From G963665185 sp963665185 (lineage in GTDB: Bacteria > Desulfobacterota > Desulfovibrionia > Desulfovibrionales > Desulfovibrionaceae), in the NCBI GenBank assembly GCA_963665185.2, contig CAXXPO010000024.1:62001-126000 (forward strand): a DNA stretch of 64,000 bases. Direction: 5' to 3'. The notes under the pieces are model-generated. The model had not been told where the DNA came from. It saw nothing but the letters and a program-made list of their open reading frames with translations, and searched no databases. Positions 41,202 through 49,916 of the stretch are shown here, piece after piece (position 1 is the stretch's first letter; each line of letters opens with the position of its first letter). The translations under genes were made by a program, and so were the position numbers.

Positions 41202-42998
41202 TCAGTTCTCCTTCAGCCAGTTGATGACATCCTGGCGAAATTCTCCGGGCTGGGCTGAGGATACGGAGTGGCCCGATTTTGCGTAATACGGGTAATATAT
41301 GGTTGTGGAAACCGGAGTGCTTTCCGGGTCTTTCAAGGAGCCGGGTTTGTAGTAGATGGTTACAGAGCCGGGTGAACGCTCGGTTTCATAATCTTTACCT
41401 TGAACGACATCAATGGAATCGACAATCCCGGTGTATTTCTTCAGGGACGCTGGCAGGGCTGGCGAGTAGATGATCAGGTCGAGCTCCGAGTCGGTGAGGA
41501 ATGTTTTAATCAGACTCAGGTTGTTCAGGAACATCTCTCCATATATGGGGGAAAAGTCGGCATTTATGATCCTGAGATCATCCATCTGTGAAGTCAGGAA
41601 ATAGGCGACATACACAGCCATATTGGTTCCCATGAGATAATCATCCCACTGGGCGAGCCTGCCCAGAACATTTTCAAGGCTGTTAGCCTTATCCCAATCG
41701 ACTTTCGAGGCGATATAGTTTCCGCGGTCAAGCATGGTATTGAATGCTTGGACGGCTTCTTCCGACAGGCCCAGAATTGTTGCGGATTCCTGATTGAGTA
41801 CCAAATAACCGTCAGCTCCGCTTTCTTTGGGAAAAAGAGGAGAATATCTGCAGGCATGCGCTCTGCTTGCCGGCAATATCTTTGAAATTTTGCGTACATC
41901 CTGTCCGATAACCGTGCTGAGCACGTCAACATCCAAAAGGCTTTGGGTCGAGAACGCCTCCATGTCGTTTGTCCAGGTAGCGTTCTTTGTATAGAGGTAA
42001 GGGTCCCGGTTCAGCTCTTTGGGTATGTAGTTCATGGTCAGGCAGAAATTTTTTGGGAAAAATTCATATGCATTGCACTGATGGTCCCAAACCTTGCCTT
42101 CTTCTGCCGCGAGTTTGTCAATGATGGAATTTTCTTTAAAAAATTCCTGTACCGTAATCTCGTCCTGGTAGGGACCGGTAAGCTGGGGCTGAATAAGAAT
42201 CTGACGCTCGAATTGTGAAGCGACGAGTTTGGAGCCCATGGTCCTGCCGGGAAAGTATTTCTTAAAATGATCTTTGATCGCCTGAATCAGTTCGTTGTCT
42301 TCGTATATTCCCGTTCCTGATGATGAGTATTTATCGTAAAAGAGAAGCATGTTGAGCATGGCGGAGACTCTTGTGCCTCCGTAACTTTCCCCAACGATGA
42401 CGATGTCATTGGCGGCTATGCCGCTGTGACCGTCCAAAAATTTCAATATCACTCTGACCACTTGGGCGGCATCCAGCAACGGATTGTAGTTTGCCGGCAT
42501 GAATTCAACCAACCTGGAAATCGAATTTTCCGGGGCCTCGATCATGTTGTAGGAAAAACCGGTATTTGGAGCGTCTATGTACAGCAGGTTGCCCATTGTG
42601 CTCCAGGTGTAAGGATTTGGGGCAAACATCTTTCCGTTTGTCCGCTCCTGGTCCAGTGTGTAAGGCGCGGTGTTCATGGAGAACAAATTCAAGGTTGTGG
42701 CGCAGCCCGGACCGCCGTTCAGGAATACAAACAAAGGCTGTGTGGTTTTTCCTTTGGACTTTATTTCATCCCCTGGAATATATGAATAAAAGATGCGGGC
42801 TTCGGATGACTTCTGGTTGAGAGTCGTGCCGTTTGAAATCCTGAAATTATAATTAATAGAAGGTATGTCGTAGTAACCAGCCTCACTGTTTACCGCTTGA
42901 TCGTTATTGTTGCTGGAATCGGAAGAACTGCCGCACCCGGAGAGCAGTACGACGAAACATATCGCAATAATTTTAAAAAAGTTCCCAGTTGGTTGCAT
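41202..42998 (-). CDS. S10 family serine carboxypeptidase, lipoprotein
   Basis: The 598-residue product begins with a lipoprotein signal (IIAICFVVLLSGCGSSS; the Cys of LSGC is the lipid site) and so sits in the cell envelope. The body is a serine carboxypeptidase. FLNGGPGCATT holds the oxyanion-hole segment, GESYGGTR the nucleophile Ser, and a late AKSGHSV the catalytic His. These enzymes remove C-terminal residues at acid pH. S10 peptidases are best known from eukaryotes but occur in some bacteria. The gene lies just outside attR of island 2 and ends with no clear operon partner. Confidence 0.88.
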   Translation of the reverse strand: MQPTGNFFKIIAICFVVLLSGCGSSSDSSNNNDQAVNSEAGYYDIPSINYNFRISNGTTLNQKSSEARIFYSYIPGDEIKSKGKTTQPLFVFLNGGPGCATTLNLFSMNTAPYTLDQERTNGKMFAPNPYTWSTMGNLLYIDAPNTGFSYNMIEAPENSISRLVEFMPANYNPLLDAAQVVRVILKFLDGHSGIAANDIVIVGESYGGTRVSAMLNMLLFYDKYSSSGTGIYEDNELIQAIKDHFKKYFPGRTMGSKLVASQFERQILIQPQLTGPYQDEITVQEFFKENSIIDKLAAEEGKVWDHQCNAYEFFPKNFCLTMNYIPKELNRDPYLYTKNATWTNDMEAFSTQSLLDVDVLSTVIGQDVRKISKILPASRAHACRYSPLFPKESGADGYLVLNQESATILGLSEEAVQAFNTMLDRGNYIASKVDWDKANSLENVLGRLAQWDDYLMGTNMAVYVAYFLTSQMDDLRIINADFSPIYGEMFLNNLSLIKTFLTDSELDLIIYSPALPASLKKYTGIVDSIDVVQGKDYETERSPGSVTIYYKPGSLKDPESTPVSTTIYYPYYAKSGHSVSSAQPGEFRQDVINWLKEN

Positions 42999-43236
42999 TT
43001 TTATTCCTTTATATCTCGGGGAGTATTTTATCTGATGCGAGACTGTTATTATTCTATGTTGCTAGAGTTTGTCCATGCCTTGGTGAGTGCGCGCGGGCAC
43101 GCGATATGTCGTTTACAATAACAGTTTAAAGTTTTTTAGAGACAATAGGCCAATAAAAGAAAACATAGTTTACGGTAAACGTTCAAAAAGCAGACGGTGA
43201 ATCGGCATCACATGCCCAGCCACATTGACGAACTGC

Positions 43237-44748
43237 TCAGGAGGGAACCGGTTGATGCTTCAAGGCTTGCTCCAGAATAGCCTTGACCCTTTCCGAATCC
43301 TTTTTGTCCTGCTTGCCTGTAAAAACAGGAGCTGCGGTGCTCAGGTCGCTGAAGTCGCCGCGCATGGTTTTTGCCAGGGCGTTGTCGCTGTTGGAGAGTT
43401 CCTCGAAACGGCGTCCCGCGTATTTCAAACCGCGGGCCAATGAACCCGCGGGGATATATTCCCTGAGCGGGCGGCCCATGGACGCGATAACGCGCTTGAT
43501 GGGGTTTCCCATGCCGTAGAGCATCTGAAGGGGCGCAACTTCTGGAGGGAGTGCGTACGCTTCGGCCAGGGCCATTGCATGAGCCTGGGTGCGGATGTTG
43601 TGTGTGGCGAAAGCCGGATTGACTGCGTCCAGGTTGAGCAGCATGCAGGCGCTTACGGCCTCGTAATTGGCGTCAGTGGAGGGCTTGTTGTCCCAAACCG
43701 GGCTGGGGTATCCCATTTCGGCAGCCACGTTTCGTTCGAAGTCGAGATAGGCTCCTTTGACCAGCCGGATAGGAACGCGAACCCCACGAACTCTGGCCCA
43801 ATCAGTCAATTTTTGTATGTCATCGGCGGAGTCCCGGAGATAGGCCTGGATTACCACGCCCAAACGAAGAGCGCCCGTGGCATCATACACTGTGGAGGGG
43901 TTTTTTTCCACGGTTTCGCGGAAAAGCTGCAGGGTGAGGTCCTTGTAAGCGTATTCCTCCATGTCGATACGCAGAAAAATTTTTTTTTTGGGAGCCTGGG
44001 ACGCTGTTTCCAACAGTTTGGAAAGTGAATCGACAACCTCACGGCGTTTGGCTTCGGCCTTTTCCCCTTCACCCAGAGCTGCATCCAGATTATGAACCAG
44101 AGCGGACAATTTGAGTGACATAAAGAGTTCACTGGCGGTTTGGGATTTCATAAATGCCTGGATAATTGTCGCGTAGTATTCCCGGTAGGCTTCGGCGTCC
44201 TTGGGCGACAGCGAGGCGTCTCCCACGTTGTCCAGCGTGGTTGTGAAGCCCTGGCTTTCCATTTCGGCCATCAGTCTGAATATTTTGTCTATTTCCTTTT
44301 TTTGCTTCTGTGGAGAGCCTTGTGTTTCCACGGGGAACAAAAACGGTTCACTCATCCAGCGTACGAGTGGCATGAGAAAGGACAGTCTTTCGTGAGCGCT
44401 TTGGCTGTCTCCCAAATACTCCAGAGTATCGCCGGCCAGGTTCGAGAATCCCGGCAGCATCGAGATCCGGATACACCACATGCGCATTTCTTCGGATAAA
44501 GACCTGTCTTCCTTTTCCAGTTGACGTCGTAGGTTCTTTTCTATTTGCGCAAGATATTGCAGCGTCTGTTTCTCCGCCTGGTCGAACACGCTGCCGGTTT
44601 TGCCGTTTTTTGGGGAAGAAGCGGTTTGTTCGGCTGTCAGATGCGTATCTGCCCATGCGATCGGCGGTACGACGGTTGTTTGCAGGGTTGCGCCTCCGGC
44701 AATTGCGGCGGCTTTGAGAAAATTGCGACGGTTGAATGATGAAGTCAT
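43237..44748 (-). CDS. Proline dehydrogenase with a Tat signal peptide
   Basis: The 503-residue product contains the FAD-binding barrel of proline dehydrogenase. RIDMEEYAYKD, IRLVKGAYLDFERN (with the conserved Lys-Gly-Ala-Tyr), NPAFATHNIR and LYGMGNPIKR follow in family order. The enzyme oxidises proline to pyrroline-5-carboxylate. The start at 44748 gives a twin-arginine signal (SFNRRNFLKAAAIAGGA) with a later cleavage site near AWADT. Proline dehydrogenases are normally cytoplasmic or peripheral on the inner face, so export is odd. There is no fused or adjacent pyrroline-5-carboxylate dehydrogenase. Confidence 0.85.
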   Translation of the reverse strand: MTSSFNRRNFLKAAAIAGGATLQTTVVPPIAWADTHLTAEQTASSPKNGKTGSVFDQAEKQTLQYLAQIEKNLRRQLEKEDRSLSEEMRMWCIRISMLPGFSNLAGDTLEYLGDSQSAHERLSFLMPLVRWMSEPFLFPVETQGSPQKQKKEIDKIFRLMAEMESQGFTTTLDNVGDASLSPKDAEAYREYYATIIQAFMKSQTASELFMSLKLSALVHNLDAALGEGEKAEAKRREVVDSLSKLLETASQAPKKKIFLRIDMEEYAYKDLTLQLFRETVEKNPSTVYDATGALRLGVVIQAYLRDSADDIQKLTDWARVRGVRVPIRLVKGAYLDFERNVAAEMGYPSPVWDNKPSTDANYEAVSACMLLNLDAVNPAFATHNIRTQAHAMALAEAYALPPEVAPLQMLYGMGNPIKRVIASMGRPLREYIPAGSLARGLKYAGRRFEELSNSDNALAKTMRGDFSDLSTAAPVFTGKQDKKDSERVKAILEQALKHQPVPS

Positions 44749-45066
44749 GGGATTTTGACCTTTGGGGCAAGTATGATGGGGGAGGTTTGTTTGGGACCGT
44801 AGTTGTTGCATCCAGCGGGATGGATGAATGTAATTGTGACTTCGGCCCTGGCGACCAGGGCTAAGGCAAGCGGGTCGATAAAATGTTCCACTCTGCAACA
44901 CGGTTTTTTCTATGATTCCAATGCTGCCCGGTCGGGCTAAAATAAATACGTCTAAAACTCCCCAAAAATGCTATGAAATTGGTACCTAGCCAACACATGA
45001 CAGAGAAGAATTTTGACGTGGCTCATGATACCACGATTTTTTCCCAACTGCTATCTTTGATACCAT

Positions 45067-45154
45067 GTGTACGACACTTTTCCCCATCATGGAGCGCATG
45101 ATCTTGCCTGACAGCGTCGTGTACACAGACGCATTCAAGAGTTGTCATCTGTAA
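45067..45154 (+). pseudogene. Transposase fragment, IS1595-like
   Basis: The frame reads LFPIMERMILPDSVVYTDAF before a TAA at 45152. The SVVYTDxF segment is the DDE-region signature of IS1595-family transposases. Nothing of the N-terminal part is recognisable upstream, and no inverted repeats were found. It is a small relic, next to the integrase remnant. Confidence 0.5.
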
Positions 45155-45214
45155 GCAACATTCCAGTGTGGGGCCACGTAGATTGTTTGCACAGAACCAT
45201 TATGTCAGGTTGAC

Positions 45215-45739
45215 TTAATCCCTCGTCAACCGCGTGACTTCTCCAAGTCGCGCATCGGTGTGCGCAGCGCAGAGGGTGAGGTGACAGGTGTTGATATCCT
45301 CTTTGAGTCGCTTGAGAAGTTCCTGAAGTTCTTTCAGAGTAAGGAAACGTTCGTATGCGCCGTCCGGGCGAATACGCTCCATCTTGTAACACTGGGGGCC
45401 GACCCTTGATCAGGTCCCGTTTGTATCCCCATTTTCAGGTTGACGGAAAAATGTATATGGCATGAGCAGCTGTTTCTCGAGAACGTCCTGCGCTCCTGAT
45501 TTTGTTTTGTATTCCAAGCGTGATGCCGTAATCTGGCGAACTGGCATCTTGCCAAGCATCGGCAACAACCATTTTTCCGCATTCTTGCTGAACGGCATGA
45601 GCACATTGCTTTTTGGGGTTTGCTGCCAGCCATGACGTACTGCTCGAAAATATGAAAAAGGAAATGTCCCGAGCTTCTTCCTGCTCCTTTTTCCTGTTGG
45701 TTGCCATGCGTTTTTTCTGCAAGCGTACAGCTCCCTCAT
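45215..45739 (-). pseudogene. Truncated tyrosine integrase remnant
   Basis: Two minus-strand pieces belong to one former gene. The first (45739 to about 45410) contains EKWLLPMLGKMPVRQITASR, a core-binding domain segment. The second (45382 to 45215, another phase) reads FLTLKELQELLKRLK and AHTDARLGEVTRLTRD, the beginning of the catalytic domain with its first Arg. The His-x-x-Arg and Tyr parts are missing, and the IS1595-like fragment begins beyond the break. A third element may therefore once have been inserted near argF. I found no attachment sites. Confidence 0.55.
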
Positions 45740-45861
45740 CGGTTGCGGATGCCCCCTTTTTTTTTGAAATCCCGGCCTGCCCCTTTACAAACGTGCTTTT
45801 ATGCGTTTACCTGCATCTTTTCGTTTTCGCCATTTGGTAAAAAAGGTTGGGGGGCGTACTC

Positions 45862-46767
45862 ATGAAAAAGGACTTTTTGACGATTTTGGATCTGACCCGT
45901 GACGAAGCCTACGCTCTCGTGCAGCGGGCCGCGGCCATGAAAAGCCAGAGATATGTGTCGGACTTGTTGTCCGACAAGGTCCTGATGATGATTTTCGAAA
46001 AGGCTTCCACACGAACCCGGCTGTCATTCGAGGTGGCGGTACGTCGTCTGGGAGGTTCGACAATCTTCATGACCAATCGTGAGTCCCAGCTGGGCCGAAG
46101 CGAACCCCTCAAGGATACGGCGCGTGTTATCGCCCGCTATGGCGAAGGCATCATCGTGCGGACCTTCGGACAGGAAAAGCTCGACGAGTTGTCCAAATAC
46201 GCGGACGTTCCCGTAGTCAATGCGCTGTCAGATTCCTTTCATCCGTGCCAGGTCATGAGCGACATGCTCACCATGTACGAACGCACGCCCGAATTCGATG
46301 GCCTTAAAGTGGCCTGGGTCGGTGACGGAAACAACATGGCCCATTCGTTCATCAATGCGGCGGTTCAGTTTCCGTTCAAGCTGGTTCTGGCCTGCCCGGA
46401 AGGTTTCGACCCCGACCCGGCCATCCTTGCCCGGGCCAAAGAGCTGGGTGCTGATGTCAGCCTGACCCGGGACCCCAGGGAGGCCGTGGCGGGCGCGCAC
46501 TACATCAATACCGATGTCTGGGCGTCCATGGGGCAGGAGAGCGAACAGGCCAAACGCGAGAAGATTTTTGCAGCGTTTCAGGTCAATGCGGAACTCATGT
46601 CCTTGGCCCACCCGAGCTGCAAGTTCATGCATTGCCTGCCTGCGCACCGGGGCGAAGAAGTTACCGAGTATATTTTTGAAAGTCCCGCATCCATAGTGTT
46701 CGACCAGGCTGAGAACCGATTGCATATGCAAATGGCCATTCTCGAGTGGGTGTACTCAAAAGCATAG
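45862..46767 (+). CDS. argF: Ornithine carbamoyltransferase
   Basis: ArgF joins ornithine and carbamoyl phosphate to citrulline in arginine synthesis. The 301-residue length is normal. The carbamoyl-phosphate motif is KASTRTRLSFE, ornithine binding is marked by DGNNMAHS and the SMG-like loop in WASMGQE, and the catalytic Cys lies in HCLPAHRGEEV. The start at 45862 lies after a G-rich ribosome site; the frame is open five codons further. It is followed after 70 bases by argG, so argF-argG-argH form one arginine cluster. Confidence 0.97.
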   Translation: MKKDFLTILDLTRDEAYALVQRAAAMKSQRYVSDLLSDKVLMMIFEKASTRTRLSFEVAVRRLGGSTIFMTNRESQLGRSEPLKDTARVIARYGEGIIVRTFGQEKLDELSKYADVPVVNALSDSFHPCQVMSDMLTMYERTPEFDGLKVAWVGDGNNMAHSFINAAVQFPFKLVLACPEGFDPDPAILARAKELGADVSLTRDPREAVAGAHYINTDVWASMGQESEQAKREKIFAAFQVNAELMSLAHPSCKFMHCLPAHRGEEVTEYIFESPASIVFDQAENRLHMQMAILEWVYSKA

Positions 46768-46837
46768 ATCGCCCGGCTGAATAAACGACTACACCCCGGC
46801 AAGCCTTGTGGCGCGCCGGGTTTCGGAGGTTGTAAGA

Positions 46838-48028
46838 ATGAGTGGAATCAAGAAGGTTGTTCTGGCCTATTCGGGGGGACTCGATACGTCGGCCATTCTC
46901 AAGTGGCTGATGATAACCTATAAGTGCGAAGCCGTTACCTTCACCGCCGATCTCGGTCAGGGCGAGGATCTCGGCGGAGTGGAAGGCAATGCTCTGCGCA
47001 CCGGGGCTTCCAAAGCCTATGTGGAAGACCTGCGTGAAGAGTTCGCCCGTGACTACGTCTTCCCCATGATGCGGGCCGGAGCCATTTACGAAGGACGCTA
47101 TCTGCTGGGCACATCCATTGCCCGTCCGCTGATCAGCAAACGTCTTGTGGAGATCGCACACGAAGAAGGTGCGGATGCCATTTCCCACGGAGCCACAGGC
47201 AAAGGCAACGACCAGGTCCGTTTCGAACTGGCCGCCATGGCGCTGGACCCCAAGCTCAAGTGCATCGCTCCCTGGCGGGACTGGGATTTCAAATCCCGTA
47301 CCGACCTCATCAATTTTGCCCAGGAACACGGTATTCCCGTTCCGGTTTCCCGTGCCAAGCCCCATAGCTGCGACGGCAACATGCTCCACCTCAGCTTTGA
47401 GGGGGGCGAACTGGAAGACCCATGGACCGAAGGCGGTCCCTTTACCTACAAGATGACCGTGCCGCCCGAACAGGCCCCAGACGAAGCGGAAATCCTGACC
47501 CTGGATTTCGAAGCCGGAGATCCTGTCGCCATCAACGGAGTCAAGTTTTCGCCCGCCATGCTCATTGCCAGGCTCAATGAAATCGCCGGCCGGCACGGCA
47601 TCGGCCGCGTGGATATGGTCGAGAACCGTTTCGTGGGCATGAAGTCCCGAGGCGTGTACGAAACACCCGGCGGAACCGTCATCCACATCGCCCACCGCGA
47701 TCTGGAAGGCCTGTGCATGGACCGCGACGTCATGCACATGCGCGACGGCCTTATTCCCAGGTATGCCGAACTCGTCTACAACGGGTTTTGGTTCTCGCCC
47801 GAACGCGAAGCCATGCAGGCCATGATCGACAAGACGCAGGAGAAAATCACGGGGACCGTCCGCCTGAAGCTCTACAAGGGCAATGTCTATCCCCTGGGAC
47901 GTAAGTCCCCTTATTCCCTGTACCGCGAAGATCTGGCCACTTTCGAAGAAGACCACGTCTATGACCAGCGCGACGCCGCAGGCTTCATCCGCCTGCAGGG
48001 ATTGCGCATTATGGGATACAAGAAGTAG
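46838..48028 (+). CDS. argG: Argininosuccinate synthase
   Basis: ArgG condenses citrulline and aspartate using ATP. The 396-residue protein begins with KKVVLAYSGGLDTS, the PP-loop ATP site, and contains GATGKGNDQVRFE and SRAKPHSCDGNMLH at the expected places. GGAGG lies ten bases before the ATG at 46838; an in-frame ATG/GTG ten codons upstream is less likely. The next gene, argH, is 336 bases away, separated by a palindromic element. Confidence 0.97.
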   Translation: MSGIKKVVLAYSGGLDTSAILKWLMITYKCEAVTFTADLGQGEDLGGVEGNALRTGASKAYVEDLREEFARDYVFPMMRAGAIYEGRYLLGTSIARPLISKRLVEIAHEEGADAISHGATGKGNDQVRFELAAMALDPKLKCIAPWRDWDFKSRTDLINFAQEHGIPVPVSRAKPHSCDGNMLHLSFEGGELEDPWTEGGPFTYKMTVPPEQAPDEAEILTLDFEAGDPVAINGVKFSPAMLIARLNEIAGRHGIGRVDMVENRFVGMKSRGVYETPGGTVIHIAHRDLEGLCMDRDVMHMRDGLIPRYAELVYNGFWFSPEREAMQAMIDKTQEKITGTVRLKLYKGNVYPLGRKSPYSLYREDLATFEEDHVYDQRDAAGFIRLQGLRIMGYKK

Positions 48029-48041
48029 GCAGGGATTTGGA

Positions 48042-48331
48042 ATGCGAGGGGGAAACCTCTTGAAAGAGGTTCTCCCCCTCGCGCTCCCCCTTCCAGAACT
48101 TTTCAACGGCAGGCAACGGGCATCCATGCCCTTTGCTTGTGTCGGCTCCGCGGAAACGCGATTCTGCTTCGCCTTCCGGTGCTGCGCACCGTACATGCAT
48201 CCTGCATGTTTTTTGAAAAAAGGTGCTGTTGAGTGTACGCATGGTCTGTGCGTGGAATACGGGTAAAAGTTTTTGGAAAAGGGGGTGCGGGGGAAAGAAC
48301 CTTTTTTCAAAAAGGTTTTTCCCCCGCATGT
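48042..48331. repeat. Palindromic intergenic element between argG and argH
   Basis: The gap has hairpins at both ends. On the left GCGAGGGGGAAACCTCT (48044-48060) pairs with its near-complement at 48066-48082. On the right TGCGGGGGAAAGAACCTTTT (48286-48305) pairs with 48309-48328. The inner flanks also pair with each other over about 25 bases (48080-48104 with 48264-48289). The whole is thus an inverted pair of hairpin units, like a REP/BIME or MITE. The centre has no recognisable gene. Confidence 0.65.
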
Positions 48332-48364
48332 CTTTTTTTCCCTCAAAAATAAAAAGGAGCCAGC

Positions 48365-49744
48365 ATGCCCAAGGATAAAATGTGGGGCGGCAGGTTTGCC
48401 GCAGGCACGGACGCTTTGGTTGAGGAGTACACGGAGTCGGTTTCCTTTGACCGGGTCCTGTACGCGGCGGACATTGCCGGGAGCAAGGCGCACGCACGCA
48501 TGCTGGCGCGTCAGGGTGTTCTGACGGCGCAAGAGGCCGAGTCCATTGCGGACGGACTGGACCGTGTGCAGGCGGAAATTGAATCGGGCGAATTTTCCTG
48601 GTCGCAGGGGCTTGAGGATGTGCATATGAACATCGAGTCCCGGCTGACCGAGTTGATCGGCGACACCGGCAAGAAGCTGCACACCGGCCGTTCGCGCAAC
48701 GACCAGGTGGGGCTGGCTTTCCGGCTGTTCATTGCCGAGCGGGTGCAGGCCTGGCGGGGCAGCATTCGGAAACTTGTCGGGGTGCTGGTGCGGCGCGCGG
48801 AAGAGAGCCGGGATGTGATCCTGCCAGGGTATACGCACTTGCAGCCTGCCCAGCCCGTGAGTCTGGCCCATCACCTGCTGGCCTACGGCTGGATGTTCAC
48901 CCGCGACGACGAGCGGCTGGAAAGCGCGTTGGAGCGGGTTCGCATTTCTCCGCTGGGCGCGGCTGCCCTGGCCGGGACGACGTATCCCTTGGACCCGGCG
49001 AGTGTGGCCGAGGAGATCGGATTTCCCAAGGTCTTCCGCAACAGCATGGATGCGGTGGCGGATCGCGACTTCGTGCTGGAGCCGCTGTTCGCGGCGTCGC
49101 TGATCATGGCGCATCTGAGCCGCATGTGCGAGGAGATCATCATGTGGTCCAACCCGGGCTTTGGTTTTGTGCGCCTGCCTGACGCCTACGCCACGGGATC
49201 GAGCATCATGCCCCAGAAGAAGAACCCGGACGTGGCCGAGATCATGCGCGGTAAGACGGGCAGGGCCTATGGCTCGCTGCTGGCCATGCTGACCACGCTC
49301 AAGGGGCTTCCGCTGACTTACAACAGAGATTTGCAGGAAGACAAGGAACCTTTTTTCGACACCGACCGCACCGTGTCCATGTCTCTGGAACTGATGGCCG
49401 GGATGGTGGCTGAATTGGGTTTCAATACCCAGGCCATGCGTGCTGCCGTGGAAAAGGGGTTTCTCAATGCCACGGAGCTGGCCGATTATCTGGTGGGCAA
49501 GGGCATCCCCTTCCGCGAGGCGCATCACATCACCGGGGCTGCCGTGGCTCACGCCGAAGCCGCGGGGTTGGGGCTGGAAGGCCTCGGTCTTGAGGAGCTG
49601 CAGCAATTTTCCGATCGCATCGACCAGGATGTCTACGCTGTTTTGGATTACGATGCCGCGGTGCAACGCAGGCAGACTCCGGGTTCCACCGGGCCGGAAT
49701 CGGTGCGGGCGCAGTTGGCGACCCTCAACGAGTGGCTGAAGTAG
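48365..49744 (+). CDS. argH: Argininosuccinate lyase
   Basis: ArgH splits argininosuccinate into arginine and fumarate. The 459-residue length is typical. WGGRFAAGTD opens the protein, HTGRSRNDQV is the substrate loop, and the superfamily signature GSSIMPQKKNPD is intact. AAAGGAG precedes the ATG. It probably shares a transcript with argG when the hairpins in the gap are read through. Confidence 0.97.
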   Translation: MPKDKMWGGRFAAGTDALVEEYTESVSFDRVLYAADIAGSKAHARMLARQGVLTAQEAESIADGLDRVQAEIESGEFSWSQGLEDVHMNIESRLTELIGDTGKKLHTGRSRNDQVGLAFRLFIAERVQAWRGSIRKLVGVLVRRAEESRDVILPGYTHLQPAQPVSLAHHLLAYGWMFTRDDERLESALERVRISPLGAAALAGTTYPLDPASVAEEIGFPKVFRNSMDAVADRDFVLEPLFAASLIMAHLSRMCEEIIMWSNPGFGFVRLPDAYATGSSIMPQKKNPDVAEIMRGKTGRAYGSLLAMLTTLKGLPLTYNRDLQEDKEPFFDTDRTVSMSLELMAGMVAELGFNTQAMRAAVEKGFLNATELADYLVGKGIPFREAHHITGAAVAHAEAAGLGLEGLGLEELQQFSDRIDQDVYAVLDYDAAVQRRQTPGSTGPESVRAQLATLNEWLK

Positions 49745-49916
49745 GCTTATCGTTCTTTCCGCTCCTGGCGACGTTGAGGGGGATGTTTTGTGGCGTGTTG
49801 GAGGGTAATTCCTCTCCGCGTCCCGAAACATCCCTTTCATATTCCTGCGGTGAAGAATGCAGCCGTGGGAAGGGCGAGGCGCTCGAGGCAAATGCAATCC
49901 GGTTCCATGTTCGGCT

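Larger units (their letters stand above)
44749..45861. other. Gene-poor stretch with mobile-element remnants
   Basis: No intact gene is visible between the proline dehydrogenase start and argF. The sequence holds the transposase fragment (45067-45154) and the integrase remnant (45215-45739) listed separately. The 110 bases before argF should hold its promoter, but I see no clear -35/-10 pair or ARG box. Confidence 0.55.
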
